Origin: Rubripirellula reticaptiva
Lineage (GTDB): Bacteria; Planctomycetota; Planctomycetia; Pirellulales; Pirellulaceae
DNA: 64,000 bases
Direction: 5' to 3'
NCBI RefSeq assembly: GCF_007860175.1
Contig: NZ_SJPX01000006.1
Span: 498,074-562,073, forward strand
Under the pieces are notes generated by a model. That model made no database searches. It worked only from the letters and a program-made list of their open reading frames with translations, and was not told where the DNA came from. Positions within the stretch are counted from its first letter, which is position 1. The number at the start of each line of letters is the position of its first letter. The position numbers and the translations under genes are program-made. Positions 1 to 8,405 of this stretch are shown here, piece after piece.

Positions 1-1
1 T

Positions 2-2467
2 TGGCGAGCTGACGGAAGTTGCTTCGATGCAGAATATTGGTCGTCCCCCAAGATGCGCAACGAAGAAGTACTTGGTTGCGTCATCACGTTCCTAGATATC
101 TCGGCGCGAAAAAAGACCGAGTTGGAACTGGCCGACGCGAGAACTCGCCTTGAAATTTCTTTGCAGGTCAGCGATGTGGCACCCTGGGTTTGGGACGCTC
201 AAACAAGTGGCCCAGCTCCTCATCCGACGCTCAATCGGCTGTATGGATTTGAAGAAAATGCTCATCCAGCGTTGGACGATTTCCTTGGCCGAATCGACGA
301 TTCGGCCCGCGAAAGAGTATCGGCGGCAATCGCACGCTCGATGCAAACCGGCGAAGTCTACGACGAAGAGTACCCGGTCCGTTGGCCTAGCGGAGAACAA
401 CGCCACGTTCGCGCTCGAGGTCGAGTCCGCACGAATCATCAAGGCGAGGTCGAGGATTTTTTTGGTGTTGCGCTCGATATCACCGAGCGAAAGGTTCGTG
501 AACTTGACATTGCCGAACGAGAAGCCCACTTACGCCGCGTGATTGATAACCAGCTCGGATTCGTCGGTGTCCTGGACTTGGATGGAACGCTTCTGGAAGC
601 CAATGCGACCGCGCTGCTTGCAGCGGGCCTTAACCGAGACGAAGTGATCGGAAAAAAATTCTGGGACTGTTATTGGTGGAACTACGACGAGGACGTCACA
701 AAACGACTGCACGACTCCTGCCAGCTAGCTTTGGCTGGTGAAGACGTTCGCTACGATGCAGTCATTCGTGTCGCGGGCGATGCCAGAACGGCGATTGATT
801 TCATGATTCGTCCGGTACGCGATGCGGAAGGCAGGATCACGCATTTGATCCCTTCAGGTGTCGATATCAGCGAACGCAAGCAGACCGAGATTGCTCTGCA
901 AGAAAGCGAGCAAGTGTTACGCGTAGGCATGTCGGTTGCCGAGTTTGCGTTGGCCCGAATTGAATATCAAAGTGGAACCATTCATCTAAGTCCTGAGGCA
1001 GCCCTGCTGTACGGCATCGGCAAAGAGGCAGTCACCGTCACACGCCAAGAACTTCATGACACGTTCCACGAGGACGACAAGCCAATGGTCAACAATGCAA
1101 TCAGTGCTTGTATTGCCAATCAAAATGACGGCCTGATGTCCTGCGAACACCGTGTCGTCTTAGCGGACGGAATCATTCGTTGGCTGGACGTCCGCAAACA
1201 GGTCTATATGGACAACACGACCGAGCCACCGACTCCAACCCATGGGATTCTTGCTGCGCAAGACATTACTGCCTCCAAATGGCTCGAGCAATCACTCAAT
1301 GAGTCACGCGAAGCGGCTGAAGCGGCGAACGAATCGAAGAGTGAGTTTCTGGCAAACATGTCTCATGAAATTCGCACGCCGATGACAGCGATCCTAGGAT
1401 ACGCAGATCTTGTTTCCGATCTTGTCGACAACCCGGAAGCTCTCGAGCACTTGCGAACCATTCGCCGCAATGGCGACTTCCTGTTGGATATCATCAATGA
1501 CATTCTCGACTTGTCAAAGATCGAAGCGGGCAAGTTGGACATCAGCGAGGAACGTTTTTCACCACAACGTCTGGTCGAAGACGTGCGAAGTATCATGGAG
1601 GTCCGTGCAACCGAAGAAAATTTGCGTTTGGATGTGGAGTATCACGGAAAAATTCCGTCAGTGATTCAGAGTGATGCCAAACGCTTGAAGCAGGTTCTGA
1701 TCAATTTAGTCGGCAACGCGATTAAGTTCACCAAAGAAGGTGGCGTCAAGGTGGTCGTTCAGTGCGAACCGCAGCAGTGTCAAATACGATTCTCGATCGT
1801 CGATACGGGAATCGGAATGAGTGAAGAGCAGCAAAAAAACCTGTTTCAGCCGTTCTCTCAGGGCGATGGCAATGTGAATCGAGAATTTGGCGGAACCGGG
1901 TTGGGGCTAGCGATCAGTAAACGATTGACCGAATTGCTTAGCGGTGAGATTAGCCTGGAAAGCAATCTTGGCGAGGGCAGCACGTTCGTCGTTACAATTG
2001 GAACAGGAAGCCTTGATCATATTGACATGATCGATCAGTCCAGCGAGATCGATGCAAAGCACCCCGTTTCGATTCACGATGAAATCCGACTCAGTTGTCA
2101 CGTATTGGTCGTCGACGACCGACGCGACATTCGTTTCCTCAGCAAGCGTTTCCTAACCGCTGCCGGCGCGACCGTAGCAGAGGCCGAGGACGGCGAGTTA
2201 GCGGTCGAGGCAGTAAAAAAGGCCCAGGAAGCAGGCAAGGCGTACGACCTAATCCTGCTTGACATGCAAATGCCGAAATTGGACGGTTATGAAACGGCAA
2301 AAGCCTTGCGTAGACTCGGCTACACCGGTCCGATCATCGCACTGACCGCCGACGCAATGCAAGGCGATATGAATCGCTGTATCGAATCAGGCTGCAACGA
2401 TTACCTTAGCAAGCCGATCGACAAACGACTCTTGCTGCACAAGGTAAAAACCTACGTTGCGATTTAA
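2..2467 (+). CDS. Hybrid multi-PAS sensor histidine kinase, 5' end outside the window
   Basis: Membrane-independent phosphorelay kinase. The reading frame is open to the left edge and begins inside a PAS domain (FDAEYWSSP, then VITFLDIS), so the start lies outside the window. In order: the end of one PAS domain, three further PAS domains each closed by a D-I-[ST]-E/A-R linker, a HisKA domain with H-box FLANMSHEIRTPM, a HATPase_c domain with DTGIGM and GGTGLGLAISKRL, and a C-terminal receiver with acidic DD, phospho-Asp in LILLDMQMP and Lys in LSKP. This is the architecture of a hybrid kinase that passes phosphate to an external phosphotransfer partner. No transmembrane segment is visible in the part present. 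The signal is unknown. Confidence 0.93.
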   Translation, partial: WRADGSCFDAEYWSSPKMRNEEVLGCVITFLDISARKKTELELADARTRLEISLQVSDVAPWVWDAQTSGPAPHPTLNRLYGFEENAHPALDDFLGRIDDSARERVSAAIARSMQTGEVYDEEYPVRWPSGEQRHVRARGRVRTNHQGEVEDFFGVALDITERKVRELDIAEREAHLRRVIDNQLGFVGVLDLDGTLLEANATALLAAGLNRDEVIGKKFWDCYWWNYDEDVTKRLHDSCQLALAGEDVRYDAVIRVAGDARTAIDFMIRPVRDAEGRITHLIPSGVDISERKQTEIALQESEQVLRVGMSVAEFALARIEYQSGTIHLSPEAALLYGIGKEAVTVTRQELHDTFHEDDKPMVNNAISACIANQNDGLMSCEHRVVLADGIIRWLDVRKQVYMDNTTEPPTPTHGILAAQDITASKWLEQSLNESREAAEAANESKSEFLANMSHEIRTPMTAILGYADLVSDLVDNPEALEHLRTIRRNGDFLLDIINDILDLSKIEAGKLDISEERFSPQRLVEDVRSIMEVRATEENLRLDVEYHGKIPSVIQSDAKRLKQVLINLVGNAIKFTKEGGVKVVVQCEPQQCQIRFSIVDTGIGMSEEQQKNLFQPFSQGDGNVNREFGGTGLGLAISKRLTELLSGEISLESNLGEGSTFVVTIGTGSLDHIDMIDQSSEIDAKHPVSIHDEIRLSCHVLVVDDRRDIRFLSKRFLTAAGATVAEAEDGELAVEAVKKAQEAGKAYDLILLDMQMPKLDGYETAKALRRLGYTGPIIALTADAMQGDMNRCIESGCNDYLSKPIDKRLLLHKVKTYVAI

Positions 2468-2512
2468 CCGCAACTTGGCGGGTTGTGACTAAATGCGACA
2501 TTGCAGCGAACG

Positions 2513-2632
2513 TCAGATAACAGGTTCGCCGCGCCCCAGCACCAACCCGATGATGAACAGCACCAAGAACACGACAAACAGAACCATGGTAATCGCAGTC
2601 GCAATTCCGGCACTTACACCAGAATGAACAAG
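2513..2632 (-). pseudogene. Remnant of a DUF1328-like small membrane protein
   Basis: The minus-strand frame ending at a TGA reads VSAGIATAITMVLFVVFLVL and then FIIGLVLGRG. This matches the second hydrophobic segment and tail of the ~55-residue DUF1328 (YtjA-like) membrane proteins. The first half is absent: a TGA stop lies directly upstream in frame, and no usable start precedes the conserved part except an internal ATG that would leave 24 residues. I infer a decayed gene. A very short membrane peptide from the internal ATG cannot be excluded. Confidence 0.45.
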
Positions 2633-2961
2633 TCAGCCGCCGGCGTAATTACGAAGATTGTCAAACCTCAGCTTGACAATTTACGCTCCCAAATTTAATT
2701 GGTGTGCCTCGTAGCCGTGAACACCGCTGTCTAGTGAGCGACGAATTCATGGAAGCGATTGTCGTGCAATGATCGATAACAGGCAACGTTTCGTTGCACG
2801 ACTAGGACTTCGCGGAAAAGTGTCGATCCGTTTCTGCAGGGCGGCCGCAAGCCGAACGTCAGTTTTGGTTTGTCGAATTCGAAGCCGCGTGAGATGTGCT
2901 ACGTCTACCGTAGTGCTGCCGCGTTAAAACTTACGTTATTGCCCCCCCAAACTGCGTGAAA

Positions 2962-2977
2962 CGGCATGTCGTTTGCT
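2962..2977 (+). promoter_or_regulatory. Sigma-54 type -24/-12 promoter before the desulforedoxin-like gene
   Basis: The sequence CGGCATGTCGTTTGCT fits the sigma-54 consensus TGGCACG-N4-TTGCW, with GG and GC separated by exactly 10 bases. It departs at the leading T and at the C of GGCAC. It would start transcription about 35 nt before the small metal-binding protein gene and may also serve the PP2C gene downstream. An intact sigma-54 activator gene lies about 4 kb away. Confidence 0.6.
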
Positions 2978-3022
2978 TCACGTGGTTGTGTCTAAAGCCC
3001 TTCACCAAACGCGAGTATAGAG

Positions 3023-3208
3023 ATGAGCGAAACTAGAAAACCATTGAAGATCGGCGACATGTTTCGCTGTGCCAAGTGCGGGTTAGAAATTCACGTTACC
3101 CAAGGCTGCGATTGCAAAGACTGTCGAGCTGATTTCCAGTGCTGTGGTCAGCCGCTTGAGAATGTCACGGCTGTGACCGTTCGAAAAGCGCAGTCCGAAC
3201 TGAACTAA
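3023..3208 (+). CDS. Small desulforedoxin-like metal-binding protein
   Basis: A 61-residue cytoplasmic protein with seven cysteines: C16-x2-C19, then C29, C31 and C34, then the pair C40-C41 followed by GQPL. The CxxC plus CCGQP pattern is that of the desulforedoxin / N-terminal desulfoferrodoxin fold, which binds one Fe or Zn with four cysteines. The additional C29-x-C31-x2-C34 cluster is not part of the standard fold and might bind a second metal or act in redox sensing. The gene starts with ATG behind a weak ribosome site and a sigma-54-like promoter. The exact function is not known to me. Confidence 0.75.
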   Translation: MSETRKPLKIGDMFRCAKCGLEIHVTQGCDCKDCRADFQCCGQPLENVTAVTVRKAQSELN

Positions 3209-3290
3209 AAGTCCTAAGCAGAAAACGATCGCTGGTCGCGGAAAACGGTGTTACCACCATGCGACAATTGTTTCTCGCGAGTTCGACCAT

Positions 3291-4310
3291 TTGGCTTACG
3301 ACAAGATTGATGAAGTGCTTATCGATTTGGCCAGCACATTGCCGAGCCAGCTTGGTCGCGCCGAAGTCGACTTCCAAAACCAATTCAAGCATTCCGAGCA
3401 AGCGTGCCCCACGAAGAGCAGACCATTGGATACCCAAGATAGTTTTGACGCCGCTGGCACGAGTGACATCGGTCAGAAGCGTGCTGAAAATCAAGACCAT
3501 TTTTTAGTCGCAAGTTTGCGGCGACAGATGGTTGTCGATCAAACGGATGTCCCCGCCAAGCAACAGGAAGAACTCTATGGTTGCCAGGAAGGTCGGCTAT
3601 TGGTGATTGCCGATGGTATGGGTGGGCATCATGGAGGCGAACAGGCTAGCCGGACAGCGGTTGAGTCGTGCGCTCAATACGTTTTGGACATGATGCAATG
3701 GTTCTTGAAACTGGCCCCTGGAAGCGAAAAGGACTTCGAGGACGAGCTATCGGATTGCTTGAAGTCCGTTCAGCAGAAGATTTGGGACAACAGCGTCGCC
3801 GGAGGCAGGCGAATGGGAACGACGGTAACAATGGCTTACGTGTTGTGGCCGAGAATGTTCGTCGTTCATGCAGGCGACAGTCGTTGTTATCTGCTTCGAG
3901 ATGGTGAACTCAAGCAGCTAACAACGGATCACACCATCGCTCAGCAGCTGGTGGACTCAGGCGGGATGACCCCGGATGACGCGGCTCTCTCAAACTGGCG
4001 ACATGTCCTATGGAATTGCGTCGGCGGGGGTGAAGAGCAAGTCCGACCGGAAGCGGTACGATGTCAGCTTAAAGACGACGATGTGATCGTTCTTTGCAGC
4101 GATGGCTTGACTGGAATGGTCGCGGATTCGGAAATTGCCTCAATCATCGGCAATGCATCATCAAGCGAGAAGGCAACGCAGGATCTAGTCGACGCAGCCA
4201 ACCATGCGGGCGGCAATGACAACATCTCGGTGATCGTTTGCCGGATCGTAGAATCTAGTAAATGTGACGAACAAGTTTCTGATGGGTTAGCGACCACCAG
4301 AATCTTGTAA
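3291..4310 (+). CDS. PP2C-family serine/threonine protein phosphatase
   Basis: Mn/Mg-dependent protein phosphatase. The PP2C domain begins about residue 53 (TSDIGQKRAENQDHF) and shows the metal-binding motifs VIADGMGGHHGG, VVHAGDSRCYLLRDG, VLCSDGLTGMV and GGNDNISVIV in the right order. It is a stand-alone catalytic protein of about 340 residues, without kinase, receiver or membrane domain. The first 50 residues are unlike the family and may form a helical docking arm. The start is uncertain: the frame opens with TTG and stays open further upstream with no ATG. It lies 82 bp after the desulforedoxin-like gene and may be cotranscribed with it. Confidence 0.88.
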   Translation: MAYDKIDEVLIDLASTLPSQLGRAEVDFQNQFKHSEQACPTKSRPLDTQDSFDAAGTSDIGQKRAENQDHFLVASLRRQMVVDQTDVPAKQQEELYGCQEGRLLVIADGMGGHHGGEQASRTAVESCAQYVLDMMQWFLKLAPGSEKDFEDELSDCLKSVQQKIWDNSVAGGRRMGTTVTMAYVLWPRMFVVHAGDSRCYLLRDGELKQLTTDHTIAQQLVDSGGMTPDDAALSNWRHVLWNCVGGGEEQVRPEAVRCQLKDDDVIVLCSDGLTGMVADSEIASIIGNASSSEKATQDLVDAANHAGGNDNISVIVCRIVESSKCDEQVSDGLATTRIL

Positions 4311-4312
4311 TT

Positions 4313-4345
4313 CAGGCACCGTTGTCGCGAACGGTTTTCAGCCTG
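4313..4345 (+). terminator. Terminator hairpin between convergent genes
   Basis: A perfect inner stem ACCGTT / AACGGT with loop GTCGCG is followed by TTTT. An outer stem CAGGC / GCCTG encloses it. It sits a few bases after the PP2C stop codon and before the end of the oppositely oriented membrane-protein gene, so it probably ends the phosphatase transcript. Confidence 0.6.
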
Positions 4346-4395
4346 TGATAAGAATTCCGACTCGGCCGCAAGCTAAGCGATTCACGCTAGGCTGA

Positions 4396-5091
4396 TTACT
4401 CCCCATCCTTTTTTACAATCAACTCCGCCGCATACGCCAGAACGTCGACAGCAATGTCGGCGACGATCGCTCGGCCCTTCGCTAACCAGGCGGCAGCGAA
4501 TGACCAGACCGCAACCCATTCCATCCAAAATAAAAAGTTGTAGTCATTGAAGATTCGTTTCCAATCGTCGCTAAGCAAAAACAAGTAGCCGCCCATCAAC
4601 ACGAGGCTTAACAGAATCACACTTCCACTGAGGCGATATATCCACGTTCGTTCTCTCAGATGCGGCTCCTCTTCCCGTCGGGAGTCACGCGGGAAGTGAT
4701 AGAGAGAGTAGAACGCGAGCGTCACGAAGAACACACCGCCACTGAAGGTATGCAGATAACCTGTCAACGATTTTTGAAACAACGGATCGCTATTGAAATC
4801 CAACGGGAAAAGAGCGACGCCAAGGGCAGAGACGCAGCCAAGGTTCGCCGTCCAGTTTTCGATGCGATCGTAGCCACGGTAACAAAACAAGAAGATTCCG
4901 ATCGCGCACAGGGTACCAACAAAGATGTCGCGCATGCCTGTGTGATAGTAGCTGCTCATGTTGTCTTGCACGGGCACTCCCGAAAGCAGACCGCCAATCA
5001 ATAACAACACGGGCAATAGCAATCCGCTTACCCCGATCGCCCGGCGAATGGTGATATAGGAAACGACGAGGATGCTAGAGTTGTCAAGCAC
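4396..5091 (-). CDS. Multi-pass membrane protein, DUF998-like
   Basis: About 231 residues with six or so hydrophobic segments. The conserved-looking core is SSYYHTGMRDIFVGTLCAIG, then FLFCYRGYD, then SALGVALFPLDF. This SYYHT-x-MRD/VG pattern is found in bacterial DUF998-like membrane proteins of unknown role. No ATG is available at the N-terminus. I chose GTG at 5091 because the frame further upstream only mirrors the GlsB-type gene in another frame and contains no start codon near the first membrane segment. It follows the GlsB-type gene by about 95 bp and is probably cotranscribed with it. Confidence 0.7.
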   Translation of the reverse strand: MLDNSSILVVSYITIRRAIGVSGLLLPVLLLIGGLLSGVPVQDNMSSYYHTGMRDIFVGTLCAIGIFLFCYRGYDRIENWTANLGCVSALGVALFPLDFNSDPLFQKSLTGYLHTFSGGVFFVTLAFYSLYHFPRDSRREEEPHLRERTWIYRLSGSVILLSLVLMGGYLFLLSDDWKRIFNDYNFLFWMEWVAVWSFAAAWLAKGRAIVADIAVDVLAYAAELIVKKDGE

Positions 5092-5186
5092 AAGTTCACT
5101 TGTTATCGGATCGGGTTCGGAGAAGGTGTCATCGAGTTCAGCCTCGGGATAAAGGTCACAAGCCGGAAGCCTATTTACTCCATGGA

Positions 5187-5441
5187 TTAGTCGATGAACT
5201 TCCCTCGACGAACTGAGATCGCGAGCAAGATGATCGCTCCCAAGATGGACCCGATCCAACCGCTGGACTGGATGATCGATCCACCTTGAAGTAGGTAGCC
5301 GATCGCCCCGCCGACAAACGAACCTGAGATACCGAGAATGATGGTTCGCATACAGCCCATCGGCTGTTGGCCCGGAACAACTCCCCGAGCAATCAGTCCA
5401 ACCACGAAGCCGAAAACAATCCAACCGAGAATCCAAAACAT
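5187..5441 (-). CDS. GlsB/YeaQ/YmgE-family small membrane protein
   Basis: An 84-residue, very hydrophobic protein with three membrane segments and the family's glycine-rich pattern: WIVFGFVVGLIARGVVPG, then GISGSFVGGAIGYLLQGG, then IGSILGAIILLAI. Members are transglycosylase-associated or stress-induced inner-membrane proteins, induced in several bacteria by acid, osmotic or stationary stress. It starts at ATG and is preceded by a -24/-12 type promoter about 100 bp upstream, which would also carry the membrane-protein gene that follows. Confidence 0.88.
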   Translation of the reverse strand: MFWILGWIVFGFVVGLIARGVVPGQQPMGCMRTIILGISGSFVGGAIGYLLQGGSIIQSSGWIGSILGAIILLAISVRRGKFID

Positions 5442-5478
5442 TGCGTGTGACCTATGAGTGGGGCGTCGAGATATATCG

Positions 5479-5533
5479 TGGCTCAGGCTTCCAGCCTGCG
5501 ACGGTGAAGATCGCAGCCGGGAAGCTTAAGCCA
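5479..5533. repeat. Imperfect palindrome in the 5' leader of the GlsB-type gene
   Basis: Two 23-base arms, TGGCTCAGGCTTCCAGCCTG(CGA) and the near-complement starting TCGCAGCCGGGAAGCTT, match at 19 of 23 positions around a 9-nt loop. Arms of the GGCTTCCAGCCTG kind recall dispersed intergenic repeats that I associate with Rhodopirellula-type genomes, but only one copy is in this window. It would lie in the leader RNA made from the adjacent promoter. Confidence 0.5.
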
Positions 5534-5544
5534 GGATCGGGTTT

Positions 5545-5560
5545 TGCAAACCCCGTACCA
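5545..5560 (-). promoter_or_regulatory. Sigma-54 type -24/-12 promoter before the GlsB-type gene
   Basis: Read on the minus strand, TGGTACGGGGTTTGCA matches TGGCACG-N4-TTGCW with one mismatch (C to T in the -24 element) and the strict GG-N10-GC spacing. The predicted start falls at the edge of the palindromic repeat, giving a leader of about 90 nt before the GlsB-type ATG. Confidence 0.6.
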
Positions 5561-5718
5561 GACCGACCCCGTCCCAACGCGACCCCGTACAAACGCGAAA
5601 GGTACGGCGGTTCCGACATCAGGCTGATCGACATTCGTCCATTTCTGCACATCGATTAAAAATACCGACAATTCGTCAACGCCAATTCCATCCGTGAAAA
5701 GCTGAAACCTCAACATTG

Positions 5719-6664
5719 ATGGCTCGCCAAAAAACCATTTCTCAATCCAAATGGTCTAGAACCGTGCCAAGCGTCCTCGTCATCGATGATGACCGTTCCA
5801 TCCTAACGCTTGCTGAGAAAACGCTGTCGGCAATCGCCAGTGTCGAAACAGCCGAGACAGCTGGCGAGGGACTTGAGAAGCTTCGCAATGATGATTTTGA
5901 CACCGTATTGCTAGACATACAGCTCCCCGATCAGAACGGATTGGCCGTCTATTGCGAGATACGCGAGCACGATCGCCGAATCCCCGACGTCTTCATGACG
6001 ATCGAGGCGGCGAGCAGTACGGCAATCGAAGCGATGCAATTGGGTGCGTTTGATTACATTGGAAAACCGCTGTCGGTCGAGCCGCTGCGTCACCTGATCG
6101 AGAAAGCTACTGAGCAGCGACAAGTCAGTAGCGTGCCTGTTGCGATCAGTGCCGATGAAGACTTGTCGGGCGGAGACGCAGAGCTACTCATTGGTCGCTC
6201 GCCGGCCATGCTGGACCTTTTCAAAGCAATCGAAAAGTCAGCAAGCAGGATGTCCCGATCTTGAGTAGGGGCGAAGGCGGAACAGGAAAAGAACTTGTCG
6301 CCCGCGCTCTCTTTTAATACAGCCAACGGAGTGACGAAACGTTTCTCGCGGTGAATTGCCGAACGAGATCACCAAAGGCAAAACCGTCAGTGACTCATCC
6401 ACCAATAAAGACACCGAACGCATTGAAGGAACGGATCTACCGCAACTCGTTAAACGACTGCTCGCAGGAAAATCCACGGATCTCTATGCCCAAGCAACTC
6501 TATGCCCAAGCAACCGAGCAAATGGAAAAATACGTCATTACCGAAGGTTTCAAATCAACCGAAGTCAAGCCGCTGGGATCCTCGGCATTACCCGAGGCAA
6601 GTTGCGAGATCGGATCTCGACGTACAACATTTCACTCAGTAGCCAAATTCAAGTTGGCTAATCC
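5719..6664 (+). pseudogene. Decayed NtrC-type sigma-54-dependent response regulator
   Basis: The intact-looking 5' part encodes a receiver (VLVIDDDRSI, phospho-Asp in TVLLDIQLPDQNG, Lys in DYIGKPLS) and a linker (LIGRSPAMLDLFKAIEKSA). A frameshift then ends the frame. In the next frame the Walker A continues as [16 protein letters not shown], a TAA replaces the expected Gln codon, and YSQRSDETFLAVNC follows. Most of the AAA+ domain is then missing. The C-terminal part survives in pieces, LYAQATEQMEKYVITEGF and SQAAGILGITRGKLRDRI (Fis-type helix-turn-helix). They are split by a 16-bp tandem duplication (6482-6497 and 6498-6513) and a further frame change. The receiver alone could still be expressed from the ATG. 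Confidence 0.88.
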
Positions 6665-6833
6665 TGCATCGCTGCAATGTTGAGAACGCAGCAGTCACAA
6701 TTCTGCGATCGGCGTCCTGCTACCCGGTCAATTTGCACTTCTTCATGATCGTTTCGTCCTAGAAAATGCCGACAAAAGTCTGCTCCAATTCTCTTACGTT
6801 GCGTTGACTCGTATCCTCGTTACGGATCAGGTC

Positions 6834-8171
6834 TTAGCAGGAAATTCCGTGCTTTTCGATCATGCGGTACAGTTTGCGGCGTTCGATGCCTAGTGCTTTG
6901 GCGGCTTTGGATTTGTTGCCGTTCTCGCGCTGCAAGACCTCGGCGATGTGTTGGCACTCGAGCGTGATTAGCGAGCCGAAAAATGGAATTGGGATGGCAG
7001 CCATCGGTGTCATCGGAGTGCGGACCTCTTCTGGAAGGTCACTAATTGTAATGTGCCCGTCGTCGGCGAGTATCTTGGCTCGTACCAACGTGTTGATGAG
7101 TTGGCGAATGTTTCCGGGCCAAATGTAGGCGACCAGAGCTTGTCGAGCGTCGTCGTCTAGTTCGTGGTCTTTATCCAAAATATGGTTGAGCAAAAGCTCG
7201 ATGTCACCATTACGCTCTCGAAGTGGCGGCAAGTCCAAGGCCATCACGTTGATTCGATAATACAAGTCTTCGCGGAAACGGCCTTCGGCAACCTCGGTTT
7301 TCATGTCGCGGTTCGTTGCTGCGACAATGCGAACGTCAACACGGCGTTCTTTGTGCGATCCGATCCGGCGAAGTGATCCGTCTTCGAGCACTCGCAAAAG
7401 TTTCGGCTGAAGTGCAAGTGGCAATTCTCCAATTTCGTCGATGAACAATGTGCTGCCGTCGGCTACTTCAAACAGCCCAGGTTTCATTGCCGTTGCGCCC
7501 GTGAACGATCCTTTCTCGTGACCGAACAGTTCACTTTCGACAAGGTTCTCGGGCAGGGCGGCACAATTGAGCGTGACGAGCGGACGTTCGCTACGAGAAC
7601 TACCAGCATGAATCGCTTGGGCGACCAGTTCCTTTCCAGTTCCGCTTTCACCTTGGATCAGAACCGCTTTGTCCGTTGGTGCGACTCGGTCAATCAACCG
7701 TCCGAGACGCTGCATTGGTTCCGAAGTACCAATCATCGCCGTGGCTTGTTTTCTGTTTCGTGTGATGACTTCGCGAAGTTGTAAGTTTTCCTTCCTTAGC
7801 CTCCGTCGTTCAATCGCGGCGATGCAACGACGTTCTAAGTCGCCCATCGCGAAGGGCTTCGTCTGAAAGTCGAAAACGCCCAACCTCATCGACTCGACAG
7901 CGTTATTGATCGTCCCTTCGCCGGTCAGCACGATGACTTCCGTTTCGGGATTCGATTCACGCATCCGCTGGACTAGTTCGATTCCACTAAGTCCCGGCAG
8001 GTTCCAGTCCAAGATGACGGCGTCAAAGTCATGCTTGGAGCATTGGTCGATACCGTCTTGGCCGCTAGTCGTTTGCGAGACCCGGTGCCCCTTCTTTTCG
8101 AACCAACGAGAGCACCCCTCGATGAAGTCGATGTCGTCATCGACAAAAAGTAACTCGATTGGTTTGGACAT
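6834..8171 (-). CDS. Sigma-54-dependent response regulator (NtrC/AtoC family)
   Basis: A 445-residue activator of sigma-54 RNA polymerase. The receiver has D11-D13, phospho-acceptor D55 ([10 protein letters not shown]) and Lys in FQTKPF. The AAA+ domain has Walker A GESGTGKE, the sigma-54 contact loop GSFTGA (a known-type variant of GAFTGA), Walker [14 protein letters not shown] and the R-finger region [11 protein letters not shown]. The C-terminal Fis-type helix-turn-helix is [21 protein letters not shown] chose the ATG behind AGGAAAG rather than a TTG 33 bases upstream. It is divergent from a FixL-like kinase, its likely partner. Candidate targets are the -24/-12 sites found in this window. 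Confidence 0.95.
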   Translation of the reverse strand: MSKPIELLFVDDDIDFIEGCSRWFEKKGHRVSQTTSGQDGIDQCSKHDFDAVILDWNLPGLSGIELVQRMRESNPETEVIVLTGEGTINNAVESMRLGVFDFQTKPFAMGDLERRCIAAIERRRLRKENLQLREVITRNRKQATAMIGTSEPMQRLGRLIDRVAPTDKAVLIQGESGTGKELVAQAIHAGSSRSERPLVTLNCAALPENLVESELFGHEKGSFTGATAMKPGLFEVADGSTLFIDEIGELPLALQPKLLRVLEDGSLRRIGSHKERRVDVRIVAATNRDMKTEVAEGRFREDLYYRINVMALDLPPLRERNGDIELLLNHILDKDHELDDDARQALVAYIWPGNIRQLINTLVRAKILADDGHITISDLPEEVRTPMTPMAAIPIPFFGSLITLECQHIAEVLQRENGNKSKAAKALGIERRKLYRMIEKHGISC

Positions 8172-8405
8172 TATTGTGGCTTTCCTGAAAGCTGACGTCA
8201 CCAAGACCTGCGACTTTCCTTACCGCAACGAAAGTCTTGGCACCTTACGCTACAGTAGCGATGCCCGCATGTGCGCACCAATCGTGCAAATTAAGGCAAA
8301 CGAATTCCATCGACGCGCGGAAATCGATTGTTTCGATGCCTTTTATGACCAACCTCGCGCCGACGCACCGGTTGATTGTTTGAATGCAGCTAAGCGAGTA
8401 CCAAT

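Larger units (their letters stand above)
2468..3022. other. Intergenic region with a gene remnant, a hairpin and a sigma-54-like site
   Basis: No intact gene is seen. The stretch holds a remnant of a small membrane protein on the minus strand, a perfect 9-bp inverted repeat (GTCGTGCAA / TTGCACGAC, positions 2761-2769 and 2794-2802, 24-nt loop), and a -24/-12 type promoter close to the next gene. Each of the remnant and promoter has its own entry. Confidence 0.6.

Noticed and set aside
4396-5436. A single 346-residue protein covering both membrane-protein genes
   Set aside because: The first third is only a second frame of the GlsB-type gene with no membrane character; the membrane protein begins near the GTG at 5091.
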